This document shows, one piece after another, positions 18,246-27,281 of a stretch of 64,000 nucleotides of DNA. The translations under genes and the position numbers were made by a program. Under the pieces are notes generated by a model. It was not told where the DNA came from, did no database searches, and saw nothing but the letters and a program-made list of their open reading frames with translations. Location of the stretch: contig NZ_CP007501.1 of assembly GCF_000973625.1 (NCBI RefSeq), positions 1,116,001 to 1,180,000 of the forward strand, written 5' to 3'. The stretch is from Polynucleobacter duraquae. Its GTDB lineage: Bacteria; Pseudomonadota; Gammaproteobacteria; Burkholderiales; Burkholderiaceae. Numbering within the stretch: the stretch's first letter is position 1; each line of letters starts with the position of its first letter.

Positions 18246-21200
18246 CTATCGCAAGCTAGCTAAGACTTTTTCTAGGCGCTTTAAGGACATTGGGCTTGGG
18301 GTCTTTAACTCCTGAGCATATAAAGCCACCCTCAATTCCTCCAGTTGCCAGCGAAAATCCGCTAAAGCCTGATCTTCACTGATGGCATATGCCGCAGAGC
18401 CATGGCTAGCCTGAAGGAGTTTTTGCCATGGCCTAGCAACCGACTCCCAATCTTTTTGACACTGCGCATCCCGGCTAGGGTTAGCGCGCAATTTATCAAT
18501 TCGCATGGCAATGGCCTTGAGATAGCGAGGGAAATGCACCAACTGGCCATATGGCGTATCTGAAATAAATTTAGCGAATATGAGACCCTGGACTTGATTC
18601 TGAATATCTACATGAGCAGTAGCTGAGGCAGCCTTTGCTTGGGATAACTTCTTTTGAAGGTCTGCATAAGCCTGCAAAGCCGCTAAGGCATGTTTTGCAA
18701 TCTCCTGCGCAATCAGAGCCAAGCGGGGCTTACCTGCTTGCAAACGCTCTGCAAATTGCTCGGCATTCACGGGTAATGGATCACTCATAAATGCCCGCTC
18801 TAAGGCGAGATTCAGAATTTGCTCAGTTAAGTCATCAACTGATCCAATGTTGATAAACAGTAATCCCAGCTCCCGAATTCCAGGGAGTTGTTTGTGCAAG
18901 GCTTTGAGTGTGTCTTTATTTGATAGCGCAAATAATCTGCGCAATCCCTGCCAATGATGTTTTCTAGCTTCCAGCAAATCATCGAACACTTCAAGATCGC
19001 ATGCTTCAGTACGATCTACCAAGGCAGGATATCCAAATAAGGTGCTATTGCCCTTCTGAATTTCTAGAGTCTCCGGTAACTCTCCAAAGTCCCAACTTCT
19101 ATAACCGCCCTGTTCTACGGTCTTTACATTAGATGCATTACCGCTTTGATTAATTTTGCCGACAGGCGCCGAGTTATTAACTGGGGCACTACTACCAAGC
19201 TCATCGTGGACTGCTTGTTGCGCTATGGCTTGAAAGGCTGTGCGGGCAGTCTCTCCATACTCAGCGCGTAATCGAGATAAATTACGCTCTAACTCCAGTT
19301 GGCGGCCGTGCTCATCCACTAGGCGGAAATTCATTGAAGAATGTAAGGGCAAAGATTCAGGTCTAAAATCAGTCCGCTTAATTTCTAAGCCACGTTCTTT
19401 ACGAATATCAGTAATGAGGCTATCTAAAAAGTCACCTACTCCGAACTGCTTGCTTGAGAGCATCCTTTCTAAAAAAGATTTTGCATAGTCGGGTAGTGGA
19501 ACACAGTGGCGACGTAATTTTTGAGGTAGTGATTTGAGTAATAAACTAATTTTTTCTTCACACATGCCTGGAACTAACCAATCACATCGACGACCATCAA
19601 CCTGATTCAATAGAGTCAAGGGCACAACCAGCGTTACTCCATCTTTGGGACTTCCAGGCTCAAAGTGATAAGTCAAACTCAGTTCGCTACCACCAACCAT
19701 CATCTTTTTAGGATAGCGATCTACCGTAATACCGGCTGCCTCATGACGCATTAAATCTGCTTTAGACAAACGCAAAAGAGTGTCGGGAGACTCCTCAGTA
19801 ATTTCTTTACTCGCCAATGTCTTGCGTAACCAGGCTTTCATACTCTCCCTGCTCAAAACATCTTCAGGAATGCGTGAATCATAAAAAGCAAAAAGGAGAT
19901 CATCATCTACCAACACATCGGGACGTCGTGAGCGATGCTCTAAAGCCTCAATCTCTTTTATCAGTCTGCGGTTGTGCCAAAAGAATTCAAAAGTGCCGGG
20001 ATATTTTTTTCTAGCATCAGCCTCGGTCTCCCGCATCAATGCCGGGGTATCCATGCGGCCAAACATCTCTTCTTGAACTAAGGCCTGGGTAATAAATAAA
20101 TTACGCGCATCTGTTGGGTTGTGTGGCTCATAACGCACGCGACGACCGTGATAAATCGGCAGACCATATAAAGTGCCGCGCTCAAAGGCCATCACTTCGC
20201 CTTGACGGCTATCCCAGAAGGGCTCACTCAACGATTTAATCAGGCGGTGAGCCGCAACCTTCTCAACCCACCCTGGCTCGATTTTGGCAATTGTGCGAGC
20301 ATACATACGATTGGTTTCTTGAAGCTCGCCTGCCAAAATCCAAGCGCCGGCTTTTTTGCCAATCGTTGAACCCGGCCAAATAAAGGGACGAATACCGCGG
20401 GCACCCATATAGCTTCCAGTCTTGCTGCCACGCTCCTGAGATTTTTCATCCTCCTCTTTTTTAGCCACATATCCTAAGAGGCCAGTTAATAGCGAAAGAT
20501 GAACTTGTTCATAAGTAGCGGCGGACGGATTTTCTTTCCAGCCCTTTTCAGCCAACATCGTATGAAGCTGACTATGGACATCGCGCCATTCACGTAAGCG
20601 TCTAGGTGATAGGAATTTACTACGGCATAGATTTTCTAATTGTCGATTGCTGTGCTTGTGCTTCAAGGCATCTTGATGCCAATCCCAAAGCTTAACGAAA
20701 CTTAGAAACTCGGAGCGCTCATCTGCAAACTGCAAATGCGCTTGGTCAGCGGCAGCTGCTTGATCCATAGGTCGATCACGTGGATCTTGTGTAGCCAAAG
20801 CGGAGGCAATGATGGTGACCTCACGCAATGCATTGTGCTCCTTGGCAGCCAATAGCATTCGACCAATCCGAGGATCTAATGGCAGATCTGCTAACTGCTT
20901 ACCAATGGGGGTTAGCTTGAATCTGCTGTTGCTATCTGTCTCACTACTAATGGTGGCATCGTCATAGACAATAGCGCCCAACTCATCTAAGAGCTGGACA
21001 CCATCAGCAATCGCGCGACCCAAAGGTTTATCGATAAATGGAAATTCTTGAATACGGGGTAAGCGCAAAGAGCTCATGCGAAGCAATACTGCCGCTAGTG
21101 AGCTACGCAAAATTTCTGGATCAGTAAATTTAGGGCGACTTAAATAATCTTGCTCGCTATAGAGACGAATGCAAATTCCATCTGATACACGACCGCAACG

Positions 21201-22286
21201 ACCTGCCCTCTGATTGGCGGCCGCCTGGGAAATTGACTCGATCTGTAGTTGCTCTACTTTATTGCGATAAGAATAGCGTTTGACGCGCGCTAATCCGCTA
21301 TCCACCACATAACGAATATTGGGAACGGTTAATGAGGTCTCGGCAACGTTAGTCGTCAAAATAATACGTCGGCCATTGCCGGGACTAAATACACGCTCTT
21401 GTTCGGCAACCGATTGCCGAGCAAAAAGACTCAAAATCTCCGGATGAAAACGCTGCTGAAGAATATGGTCTTTTCTGAGAGCTTCAGCACAATCCCGAAT
21501 CTCCCGCTCTCCGGGCAGGAAGACCAGTACATCACCTGCACCCGATACACCCTCACGCCATACTTTTGCAATTGATTCTGTTACAGCGTCGGAAAGCTCC
21601 TTAGCTTCTTTGGATTCTTTTTTTCCGTCAGGCTTAGCATCAGGTTCCAGCGGCTCATAACGTTGCTCAACTGGGAAAAGTCGCCCACTCACCTCAATCA
21701 CCGGAGCAGACTTGCCATTTATTGCGAAATGATCCGAAAAACGCTTGGCATCAATGGTCGCTGAGGTAATGATCAACTTCAGGTCTGGGCGCTTGGGTAG
21801 TAACTGGCGTAAATAACCCAATAGAAAATCAATATTGAGGCTACGTTCATGAGCCTCATCAATAATGAGAGTGTCATAGGCACGCAACTGAGGATCTCGC
21901 TGCGTTTCTGCGAGCAAGATACCGTCGGTCATTAACTTGATTGAAGCGCCCTGACTGGTCTTATCAGCAAAGCGTACTTGGTAGCCCACGTCTTGACCTA
22001 TTGGAGTACCCAGCTCCTGGGCAATACGCTTTGCAGTGGCTGTAGCAGCGATGCGGCGAGGTTGCGTGTGACCAATAAGGCGACCGCCGTTCATAGTGCC
22101 CCTGCCAAGATCTAAACAGATTTTGGGTAATTGGGTTGTTTTGCCCGATCCAGTCTCTCCACAAACAATCACAACCTGATGTGAGCTCAAGGCATCCTTG
22201 ATGATTTGACGCTGGCCTGATACCGGCAACTCCTCCGGAAAGCGAATCTCTAGCTGTCGAAGGGTGTTGGAAGCAGGCACACTCAT
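18246..22286 (-). CDS. hrpA: ATP-dependent RNA helicase HrpA
   Basis: DEAH-box helicase of about 1346 residues, in the usual range of 1300. Motif I GETGSGKTTQ, motif II DEAH in LIIDEAHERSLNIDFLLGYL, motif III TSATIDAKRF, motif V TNVAETSLT and motif VI QRAGRCGR are all visible, followed by the long HrpA-specific C-terminal region. In E. coli HrpA resolves stalled or collided ribosomes. The start is uncertain: I give Met at 22286, just before the conserved LRQLEIRFPEELP; a GTG at 22328 would overlap the argA promoter. It is divergent from argA. Confidence 0.93.
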   Translation of the reverse strand: MSVPASNTLRQLEIRFPEELPVSGQRQIIKDALSSHQVVIVCGETGSGKTTQLPKICLDLGRGTMNGGRLIGHTQPRRIAATATAKRIAQELGTPIGQDVGYQVRFADKTSQGASIKLMTDGILLAETQRDPQLRAYDTLIIDEAHERSLNIDFLLGYLRQLLPKRPDLKLIITSATIDAKRFSDHFAINGKSAPVIEVSGRLFPVEQRYEPLEPDAKPDGKKESKEAKELSDAVTESIAKVWREGVSGAGDVLVFLPGEREIRDCAEALRKDHILQQRFHPEILSLFARQSVAEQERVFSPGNGRRIILTTNVAETSLTVPNIRYVVDSGLARVKRYSYRNKVEQLQIESISQAAANQRAGRCGRVSDGICIRLYSEQDYLSRPKFTDPEILRSSLAAVLLRMSSLRLPRIQEFPFIDKPLGRAIADGVQLLDELGAIVYDDATISSETDSNSRFKLTPIGKQLADLPLDPRIGRMLLAAKEHNALREVTIIASALATQDPRDRPMDQAAAADQAHLQFADERSEFLSFVKLWDWHQDALKHKHSNRQLENLCRSKFLSPRRLREWRDVHSQLHTMLAEKGWKENPSAATYEQVHLSLLTGLLGYVAKKEEDEKSQERGSKTGSYMGARGIRPFIWPGSTIGKKAGAWILAGELQETNRMYARTIAKIEPGWVEKVAAHRLIKSLSEPFWDSRQGEVMAFERGTLYGLPIYHGRRVRYEPHNPTDARNLFITQALVQEEMFGRMDTPALMRETEADARKKYPGTFEFFWHNRRLIKEIEALEHRSRRPDVLVDDDLLFAFYDSRIPEDVLSRESMKAWLRKTLASKEITEESPDTLLRLSKADLMRHEAAGITVDRYPKKMMVGGSELSLTYHFEPGSPKDGVTLVVPLTLLNQVDGRRCDWLVPGMCEEKISLLLKSLPQKLRRHCVPLPDYAKSFLERMLSSKQFGVGDFLDSLITDIRKERGLEIKRTDFRPESLPLHSSMNFRLVDEHGRQLELERNLSRLRAEYGETARTAFQAIAQQAVHDELGSSAPVNNSAPVGKINQSGNASNVKTVEQGGYRSWDFGELPETLEIQKGNSTLFGYPALVDRTEACDLEVFDDLLEARKHHWQGLRRLFALSNKDTLKALHKQLPGIRELGLLFINIGSVDDLTEQILNLALERAFMSDPLPVNAEQFAERLQAGKPRLALIAQEIAKHALAALQAYADLQKKLSQAKAASATAHVDIQNQVQGLIFAKFISDTPYGQLVHFPRYLKAIAMRIDKLRANPSRDAQCQKDWESVARPWQKLLQASHGSAAYAISEDQALADFRWQLEELRVALYAQELKTPSPMSLKRLEKVLASLR

Positions 22287-22307
22287 GGAGCTTGCTTTGG
22301 GTTTTTG

Positions 22308-22336
22308 TTGGTTTAATGGCTCTTGCACCCTATAAT
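22308..22336 (+). promoter_or_regulatory. argA: Putative sigma-70 promoter of argA
   Basis: TTGGTT, a 17-base spacer and a perfect TATAAT (22331-22336). Only 9 bases separate the -10 box from the argA ATG, so transcription would start at or within a few bases of the start codon. Confidence 0.5.
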
Positions 22337-22345
22337 TTTCTCACT

Positions 22346-23710
22346 ATGCCAACAAATGCACCGAATCCCAGCTCAAATGCCGAAGAATCCAGCTCTAACT
22401 TTCCTTTTGTAGGATGGTTGCGTGACGTTGCGCCCTATATCCACAGCTTCCGTGAGAAGACCTTTGTCATTGCCTTTGCTGGTGAGCTAGCTCAAGAAAT
22501 TGGCCTAGAAAATCTGATTGAAGATATCGCCATGCTGCACGCCATGGGCATGCGCATTGTTCTGGTTCATGGCATACGCCCTCAAATTGAAGAGCAGTTA
22601 ATGCTCCGCAATATTAAGAGTCAATTTGGTCAAAGCGCAATGCATAGCTATCGGATTACCGATGCTGCTGCCCTAGAATGCGTCAAAGAAGCTGCTGGTG
22701 AATTACGCTTGGATATCGAGGCAGCATTTAGCCGGGGATTACCCAACACTCCGATGGCAGGCTCACGAATCTCTGTGATCTCGGGTAACTTTATTACAGC
22801 AATGCCTGTAGGCGTTGTTGAGGGAATTGATTACATCCATACTGGCTTAGTGCGTAAAGTGGATTCCACCTCTATTAAGCTCTCACTCGACAGCAATAAG
22901 ATCGTGCTGCTCTCACCATTGGGATTCTCGCCAACTGGTCAAGTATTTAATCTCGCTTTTGAGGATGTAGCTGCATCTACTGCTGCAGCACTCAAAGCAG
23001 ATAAATTGATCTTCTTAAGTCCTTATGCAGGCTTGAAAGATGAGGAAGATGACTTCATCACTGAACTCTCAATGCCCCAACTTCAAGAATACGTAGCCCA
23101 ACATCCAGAGCTTGACCTAGGCATGAAAAGTTTGTTGAATATTTCTGGCAGAGCTATTCGTGCTGGCGTAAGTCGGGTGCACTTTCTGCCTTGCAACCAA
23201 GATGGTGCGCTGCTGGAAGAGCTCTTTACTCATGATGGTATTGGCATGATGCTGGCCTCATCTGATATTGAGAATTTGCGTGAAGCTAATCAAGATGACG
23301 TTGGTGGCATTCTGCAGCTTACTAGCCCGCTGGAAGAAGAAGGCATTTTGGCTGCACGAGGTCAAGATGTCATTGAGCGTGATATTCAACGCTTCTCTGT
23401 GATTGAGCATGACCGCGTTCTCTTTGGATGCGCAGCCCTCTTCCCATTCCCGAATGGCGTAGGTGAACTTGCTTGTCTCGCAGTAGATCCTGATGTTCAA
23501 GGCTCAGGCGATGGAGAGCGTTTGCTTAAGCGGGTTGAAATGAGAGCAAAGCGGGAAGGCATCAAGAAGCTTTTCGTCTTGACGACCAGAACAGAACATT
23601 GGTTTTTGAAGCGCGGCTTTAAGCGCGCCTCGGTAGACGATCTTCCAGAAGAAAGAAAGCAAATTTACAACTGGGATCGCAAATCGATGGTGTTGACCAA
23701 AGATCTGTAA
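22346..23710 (+). CDS. argA: Amino-acid N-acetyltransferase (N-acetylglutamate synthase)
   Basis: First step of arginine synthesis: acetylation of glutamate with acetyl-CoA. The 454-residue protein has an N-terminal amino-acid-kinase-like domain (VLVHGIRPQIEEQL, GNFITAMPVGVVEGIDY) and a C-terminal GNAT domain whose acetyl-CoA loop is in LAVDPDVQGSGDGERLLKRV, followed by FVLTTRTEHWFLKRGF. This is the classical ArgA architecture, in which arginine binding to the kinase-like domain gives feedback inhibition. ATG 22346 fits the conserved N-terminus; a TTG at 22292 would overlap hrpA and the promoter. No ribosome-binding sequence is visible upstream. Confidence 0.94.
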   Translation: MPTNAPNPSSNAEESSSNFPFVGWLRDVAPYIHSFREKTFVIAFAGELAQEIGLENLIEDIAMLHAMGMRIVLVHGIRPQIEEQLMLRNIKSQFGQSAMHSYRITDAAALECVKEAAGELRLDIEAAFSRGLPNTPMAGSRISVISGNFITAMPVGVVEGIDYIHTGLVRKVDSTSIKLSLDSNKIVLLSPLGFSPTGQVFNLAFEDVAASTAAALKADKLIFLSPYAGLKDEEDDFITELSMPQLQEYVAQHPELDLGMKSLLNISGRAIRAGVSRVHFLPCNQDGALLEELFTHDGIGMMLASSDIENLREANQDDVGGILQLTSPLEEEGILAARGQDVIERDIQRFSVIEHDRVLFGCAALFPFPNGVGELACLAVDPDVQGSGDGERLLKRVEMRAKREGIKKLFVLTTRTEHWFLKRGFKRASVDDLPEERKQIYNWDRKSMVLTKDL

Positions 23711-23766
23711 CAAATTATTCGTTTTATATTTTCTCTTTAGTACACCGTATTTGAAAGGCAACACAA

Positions 23767-24039
23767 ATGGCACGCATGGTTCAATGCATCAAACTCAACA
23801 AAGAAGCTGAAGGCATGGACTTCGCTCCACTACCAGGCGAACTCGGCAAGAAAGTTTGGAATCAAGTCTCTAAAGAGGCTTGGGCTGCTTGGTTAAAGCA
23901 CCAAACCATGCTCATTAATGAGAATCGCCTCAATATGGCCGACCCTCGCGCTCGTCAGTACCTCCTCAAGCAAGTTGAAAAATACTTCTTTGAAGGCGGT
24001 GCAGATATGGCACAGGGTTACGTACCACCAGCGGAGTAA
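23767..24039 (+). CDS. yggX: Probable Fe(II)-trafficking protein, YggX family
   Basis: Small cytoplasmic protein of 90 residues that protects iron-sulfur clusters and labile iron in enterobacteria. The family pattern is complete: [19 protein letters not shown] with the conserved Cys, then [30 protein letters not shown] and the C-terminal YFFEG. AAAGG lies upstream of the ATG. It is 56 bases after argA and may share its transcript. A small-RNA promoter candidate begins 17 bases after its stop. Confidence 0.93.
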   Translation: MARMVQCIKLNKEAEGMDFAPLPGELGKKVWNQVSKEAWAAWLKHQTMLINENRLNMADPRARQYLLKQVEKYFFEGGADMAQGYVPPAE

Positions 24040-24056
24040 TGATTTCTGAATATTGC

Positions 24057-24085
24057 TTGACGAGTTAAATTCAGAGGCATAGGAT
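24057..24085 (+). promoter_or_regulatory. Putative sigma-70 promoter of the structured RNA
   Basis: TTGACG, a spacer of exactly 17 bases, then TAGGAT. The predicted start is near 24091-24092, which is the first base of the first RNA hairpin. Confidence 0.6.
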
Positions 24086-24090
24086 GGAAT

Positions 24091-24258
24091 CGTAGTCAGT
24101 CAGTTCTTGTGATCGACTACATTGGCGAAAGCCACTACTCGTAAGCATATCTATGTGCTTATGGGCATCGGGAACATTAAATCTTCCCTTTGCCCGCGTC
24201 ATGAATCATCATGACAAACAAACCCGATGGATCAGCTTGCTGCCCCGTCGGGTTTTTT
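24091..24258 (+). ncRNA. Candidate structured small RNA, about 167 nt
   Basis: The space between yggX and rpiA contains consecutive hairpins on the plus strand. They are: GTAGTC/GACTAC with an inner GTCA/TGAT (24092-24120); TGGC-GAAA-GCCA, a GNRA tetraloop (24123-24134); TAAGCA/TGCTTA (24142-24161); GGGCA/TGCCC enclosing GGGAA/TTCCC (24163-24195); and GTCATGA/TCATGAC with a four-base loop (24198-24215). An intrinsic terminator follows. A -35/-10 promoter places the start at the first hairpin. No open reading frame of note lies inside. It does not show the motifs of tmRNA, RNase P RNA or 4.5S RNA, nor the single-rod shape of 6S RNA. It could be a regulatory sRNA; the family is unknown to me. 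Confidence 0.6.
24219..24258 (+). terminator. Rho-independent terminator of the structured RNA
   Basis: AACCCGA/TCGGGTT arms (24221-24227 and 24248-24254) with an inner CAGC/GCTG pairing, followed by a run of six T. It lies directly beyond the rpiA stop and may also act weakly on the opposite strand. Confidence 0.85.
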
Positions 24259-24260
24259 AA

Positions 24261-24971
24261 TTAAAAGGTAATCCTACTTACGCCAGAGGCATTGCTCACC
24301 AATAAAATATCCGCCTTCTCTTTTGCGAATAAACCAACAGTGATTACGCCAGCGATTTGATTGATTTGCTCTTCAAGAGTGATGGGATTGGCGATCTTTA
24401 AACCGGCGATATTCAAAATCCATCCGCCGTTATCTGTTACAAAGGGCTGACTTGCTGTTTGACCTAAATCTGTACGAGTCTCTTTGCTCATTCTGAGTGT
24501 GACTGTACCGCCCAACTTATTTAGCTCTTGAGTAACAATTCCTTTTGATAAGGGGATGATTTCTACAGGCAATGCAAAGTTACCCAATACCGGAACTTGC
24601 TTTGAGGCATCACAGATACAGATAAATTGTGTGGCCATGGAAGCAATAATTTTTTCGCGGGTCAAAGCGCCGCCACCCCCTTTAATCATGTAGCCAGCAG
24701 GATCGATTTCATCAGCGCCGTCCACATAGGCAGGCAGATGATCCACCTCATTGGGATCCAAGACCTTAAAACCGTGCTTTAACAGGCGCTCTGTCGTGGC
24801 ATTAGAGCTAGATACTGTTCCCAAGAAATGATCTTTATGTGGCGCTAAGGCATCAATAAAGTAATTGGCGGTAGAGCCCGTCCCAATGCCCAAGATCTGA
24901 CCTGCGGGGAGCCTTAACACCTCATCCCGAGCCGCCTCACCTACTAATTGCTTTAGTTGATCTTGATTCAT
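24261..24971 (-). CDS. rpiA: Ribose-5-phosphate isomerase A
   Basis: Interconverts ribose-5-phosphate and ribulose-5-phosphate in the pentose phosphate pathway. The 236-residue length is typical. Signatures are [15 protein letters not shown] near the N-terminus, [23 protein letters not shown] with the catalytic-loop residues, and DNGGWILNI. It is divergent from tal across about 110 bases, so two enzymes of the non-oxidative branch lie next to each other. It converges with the structured-RNA gene. Confidence 0.96.
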   Translation of the reverse strand: MNQDQLKQLVGEAARDEVLRLPAGQILGIGTGSTANYFIDALAPHKDHFLGTVSSSNATTERLLKHGFKVLDPNEVDHLPAYVDGADEIDPAGYMIKGGGGALTREKIIASMATQFICICDASKQVPVLGNFALPVEIIPLSKGIVTQELNKLGGTVTLRMSKETRTDLGQTASQPFVTDNGGWILNIAGLKIANPITLEEQINQIAGVITVGLFAKEKADILLVSNASGVSRITF

Positions 24972-25082
24972 GATCTTGCCCGATATCCCTTATCTGAACT
25001 GGAACAGCCTGATTTATCCATCTATCATATGATATTCAAACTGTTCCACCTGATTAATACATCGAGAGTATTGCAAATAGCC

Positions 25083-26051
25083 ATGACATCACCTGCAAGC
25101 GCACTGAGCCAACTCAAACAATTCACTACCGTCGTGGCCGATACTGGCGACTTTGAGCGTATGCGGGAATACCAACCGCAAGACGCCACTACCAACCCAT
25201 CTCTGATCCTGAAGGCTGCCCAGCAAGCCAACTATCAGGCCTTGGTAAATCAAGTCAAGTCAGCGCACCCTGGCATCAAACCCGTCGATTTAGTTGACCA
25301 TATCCTGGTGGCTTTTGGTCTGGAAATTTTAAAGATTGTCCCCGGCAGAGTGTCGACTGAAGTTGATGCACGCCTTTCTTTTGATACTCAGGCAACCATT
25401 CAGAAGGCTAAGCACCTCATCTCGCTATATGAATCACACGGGATTGAGCGTAAACGGGTCTTGATTAAGCTAGCTGGTACATGGGAAGGAATTGAGGCAG
25501 CCAAAGCTTTAGAGTCAGAGGGCATTCACTGCAATATGACGCTCCTTTTTTCTTTGGTGCAAGCGGCAGCTTGCGGTGCAGTCAATGCGAAATTGATCTC
25601 TCCTTTTGTGGGGCGAATTACCGACTGGCATAAAACAAAACTTGGCAGCAATTGGAGTGATGAACAACATGGCGGAGCAAATGATCCCGGCGTTACATCG
25701 GTCAAGCGCATCTTCCACTATTACAAGCACTTTGGGATTAGCACCGAAATCATGGGGGCTAGCTTTCGCAATACGAGTCAGATATTAGAGCTAGCCGGGT
25801 GCGACTTACTCACTATTAGTCCAGAGCTATTGGGTGATCTACAGAAAAGTACTGCTGTGGTCGAGAAAAAGCTAAATGCCAGCAATGCTGCTAGCGCACT
25901 TGCCAGCGAACAGATCATCGCACTTAAGCTAGATGAGTCAAACTTTAGATTGCAGTTAAATAATGATGCAATGGCTACTGAAAAACTAGCCGAAGGGATT
26001 AGGAATTTCTGTATCGATACCGAGAAACTAGAAGCGCTCTTAAGTAACTAA
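25083..26051 (+). CDS. tal: Transaldolase
   Basis: Transfers dihydroxyacetone units between sugar phosphates in the non-oxidative pentose phosphate pathway. The 322 residues match the classical TalB length. Motifs: [20 protein letters not shown] around residues 20-40, the Schiff-base Lys in [13 protein letters not shown], and the substrate region [14 protein letters not shown]. The ATG at 25083 gives the conserved start [10 protein letters not shown]; the frame is open further upstream to 24957 but that would overlap rpiA. It forms a functional pair with divergent rpiA. Confidence 0.96.
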   Translation: MTSPASALSQLKQFTTVVADTGDFERMREYQPQDATTNPSLILKAAQQANYQALVNQVKSAHPGIKPVDLVDHILVAFGLEILKIVPGRVSTEVDARLSFDTQATIQKAKHLISLYESHGIERKRVLIKLAGTWEGIEAAKALESEGIHCNMTLLFSLVQAAACGAVNAKLISPFVGRITDWHKTKLGSNWSDEQHGGANDPGVTSVKRIFHYYKHFGISTEIMGASFRNTSQILELAGCDLLTISPELLGDLQKSTAVVEKKLNASNAASALASEQIIALKLDESNFRLQLNNDAMATEKLAEGIRNFCIDTEKLEALLSN

Positions 26052-26081
26052 TTCTGTCAATTGCTAGACTAAGGAGTCAAG

Positions 26082-26504
26082 ATGATTATTCATTGCCCGC
26101 ATTGCAATAAAGGAAATCGTATTCCTGCTGAAAAGCTCAATCAAACGCCTATCTGCGGAGCCTGTCAACAAGAACTCCTATCGCTCCCAATTAACGCTAC
26201 AGCAGCTAACTTTAGTGAACTTATAACTCAATCTGTCATGCCAGTAATAGTCGATTTCTGGGCGCCATGGTGTGGGCCCTGCAAGATGTTTGGTCCGACC
26301 TTTCAGTCAAGTGCCATTACTCATGCAAATCAAGTTTTATTTGTGAAAGTCAATACTGAGGCAGAGCAGGCACTCGGATCGCAATGGAATATCCGCTCAA
26401 TACCGACCCTAGCAGGATTTAAAGGTGGTAAAGAGGTGCACCGTGTTAGTGGTGCTCTGCCACCAGCCCAACTAGAGCAATTTGTAAAGCAGTTGACTAT
26501 TTAG
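26082..26504 (+). CDS. trxC: Thioredoxin 2 (zinc-binding N-terminus)
   Basis: Cytoplasmic thiol-disulfide reductase. The 140 residues contain the TrxC-specific N-terminal zinc site (CPHC near residue 5 and CGAC about residue 26) and the active site WAPWCGPCKMFGP. AAGGAG lies upstream of the ATG. In E. coli TrxC belongs to the OxyR response; no OxyR site could be judged here. Its end overlaps the convergent rlmB gene by 8 bases. Confidence 0.94.
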   Translation: MIIHCPHCNKGNRIPAEKLNQTPICGACQQELLSLPINATAANFSELITQSVMPVIVDFWAPWCGPCKMFGPTFQSSAITHANQVLFVKVNTEAEQALGSQWNIRSIPTLAGFKGGKEVHRVSGALPPAQLEQFVKQLTI

Positions 26505-27252
26505 ACTCTTTGGATAGACGCTGTCTTAGTGCTTCATACAAGCAGACGCCACTGGCAACGGATACATTCAGACTCTCTACAACACCCTTCATCGGGATGC
26601 GTACCAACTCATCACAAGTCTCGCGGGTTAAGCGGCGCATGCCCTCACCCTCCGCACCCATAACAATACCTATGGGACCAGTCAAATCTAAGTCGTAAAT
26701 CGATTTTTCAGCTTCATCATCGGTACCGATTAGCCAAACACCTGCTTCCTGCATTTCTTTCATGCTTCGAACTAGATTGGTAACAGTAATAACGGGCATC
26801 ACCTCAGAAGCACCACTCGAAACCTTACTCACAGTAGCATTAATTGAGGCCGAACGATCTTTAGGAATCACTACCGCATCTACTCCAGCACCATCAGCGA
26901 CACGCAAACATGCACCAAAGTTGTGGGGGTCGGTTACACCATCCAAGACTAAAAACATCACCTTACTTTGATTGCTTTGCGCATCTTCTACTACCTCGGT
27001 AATGGTCCGCGCAATGGTCATCTTCTCAGCTAGTGCCACTACACCCTGGTGGCGATCATGTCCCGCCAACTTATGAAGACGCTCGGCATCGGCAGCATGT
27101 AGTCTTTCACCTAGAATTTCTTCAGCCTGCTTGAGAAAATCACCCATACGGCGATCACGCCGACTAGGATCAAAATAAACTGACTTCAGACTTGCTGCAT
27201 CCACTCGTAAGCGCGCTTGAACCGCATGAAAACCAACTAATATTTGCTTCAT
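26497..27252 (-). CDS. rlmB: 23S rRNA (guanosine-2'-O)-methyltransferase RlmB
   Basis: SpoU-class trefoil-knot methyltransferase that modifies G2251 in the ribosomal P loop. The 251 residues show an N-terminal substrate-binding domain (GFHAVQARLRVDAASL) and SPOUT motifs FLVLDGVTDPHNFGACLRVA, GIVMGAEGEGMRRLTRE and the C-terminal IPMKGVVESLNVSVASGVCL. rnr lies 29 bases upstream; rnr-rlmB is the common arrangement in proteobacteria. Confidence 0.95.
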   Translation of the reverse strand: MKQILVGFHAVQARLRVDAASLKSVYFDPSRRDRRMGDFLKQAEEILGERLHAADAERLHKLAGHDRHQGVVALAEKMTIARTITEVVEDAQSNQSKVMFLVLDGVTDPHNFGACLRVADGAGVDAVVIPKDRSASINATVSKVSSGASEVMPVITVTNLVRSMKEMQEAGVWLIGTDDEAEKSIYDLDLTGPIGIVMGAEGEGMRRLTRETCDELVRIPMKGVVESLNVSVASGVCLYEALRQRLSKESK

Positions 27253-27281
27253 CTTTACTTATCTCGATCTAGTATTGATAC

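Noticed and set aside
24040..24260. 6S RNA, tmRNA or 4.5S RNA at the structured locus
   Set aside because: The hairpins are consecutive and local, not one long rod with a central bubble, and no tRNA-like ends or conserved 4.5S loop are present.
24957..25082. Upstream extension of the tal frame
   Set aside because: It overlaps rpiA on the opposite strand and adds residues foreign to transaldolase; ATG 25083 gives the conserved start.
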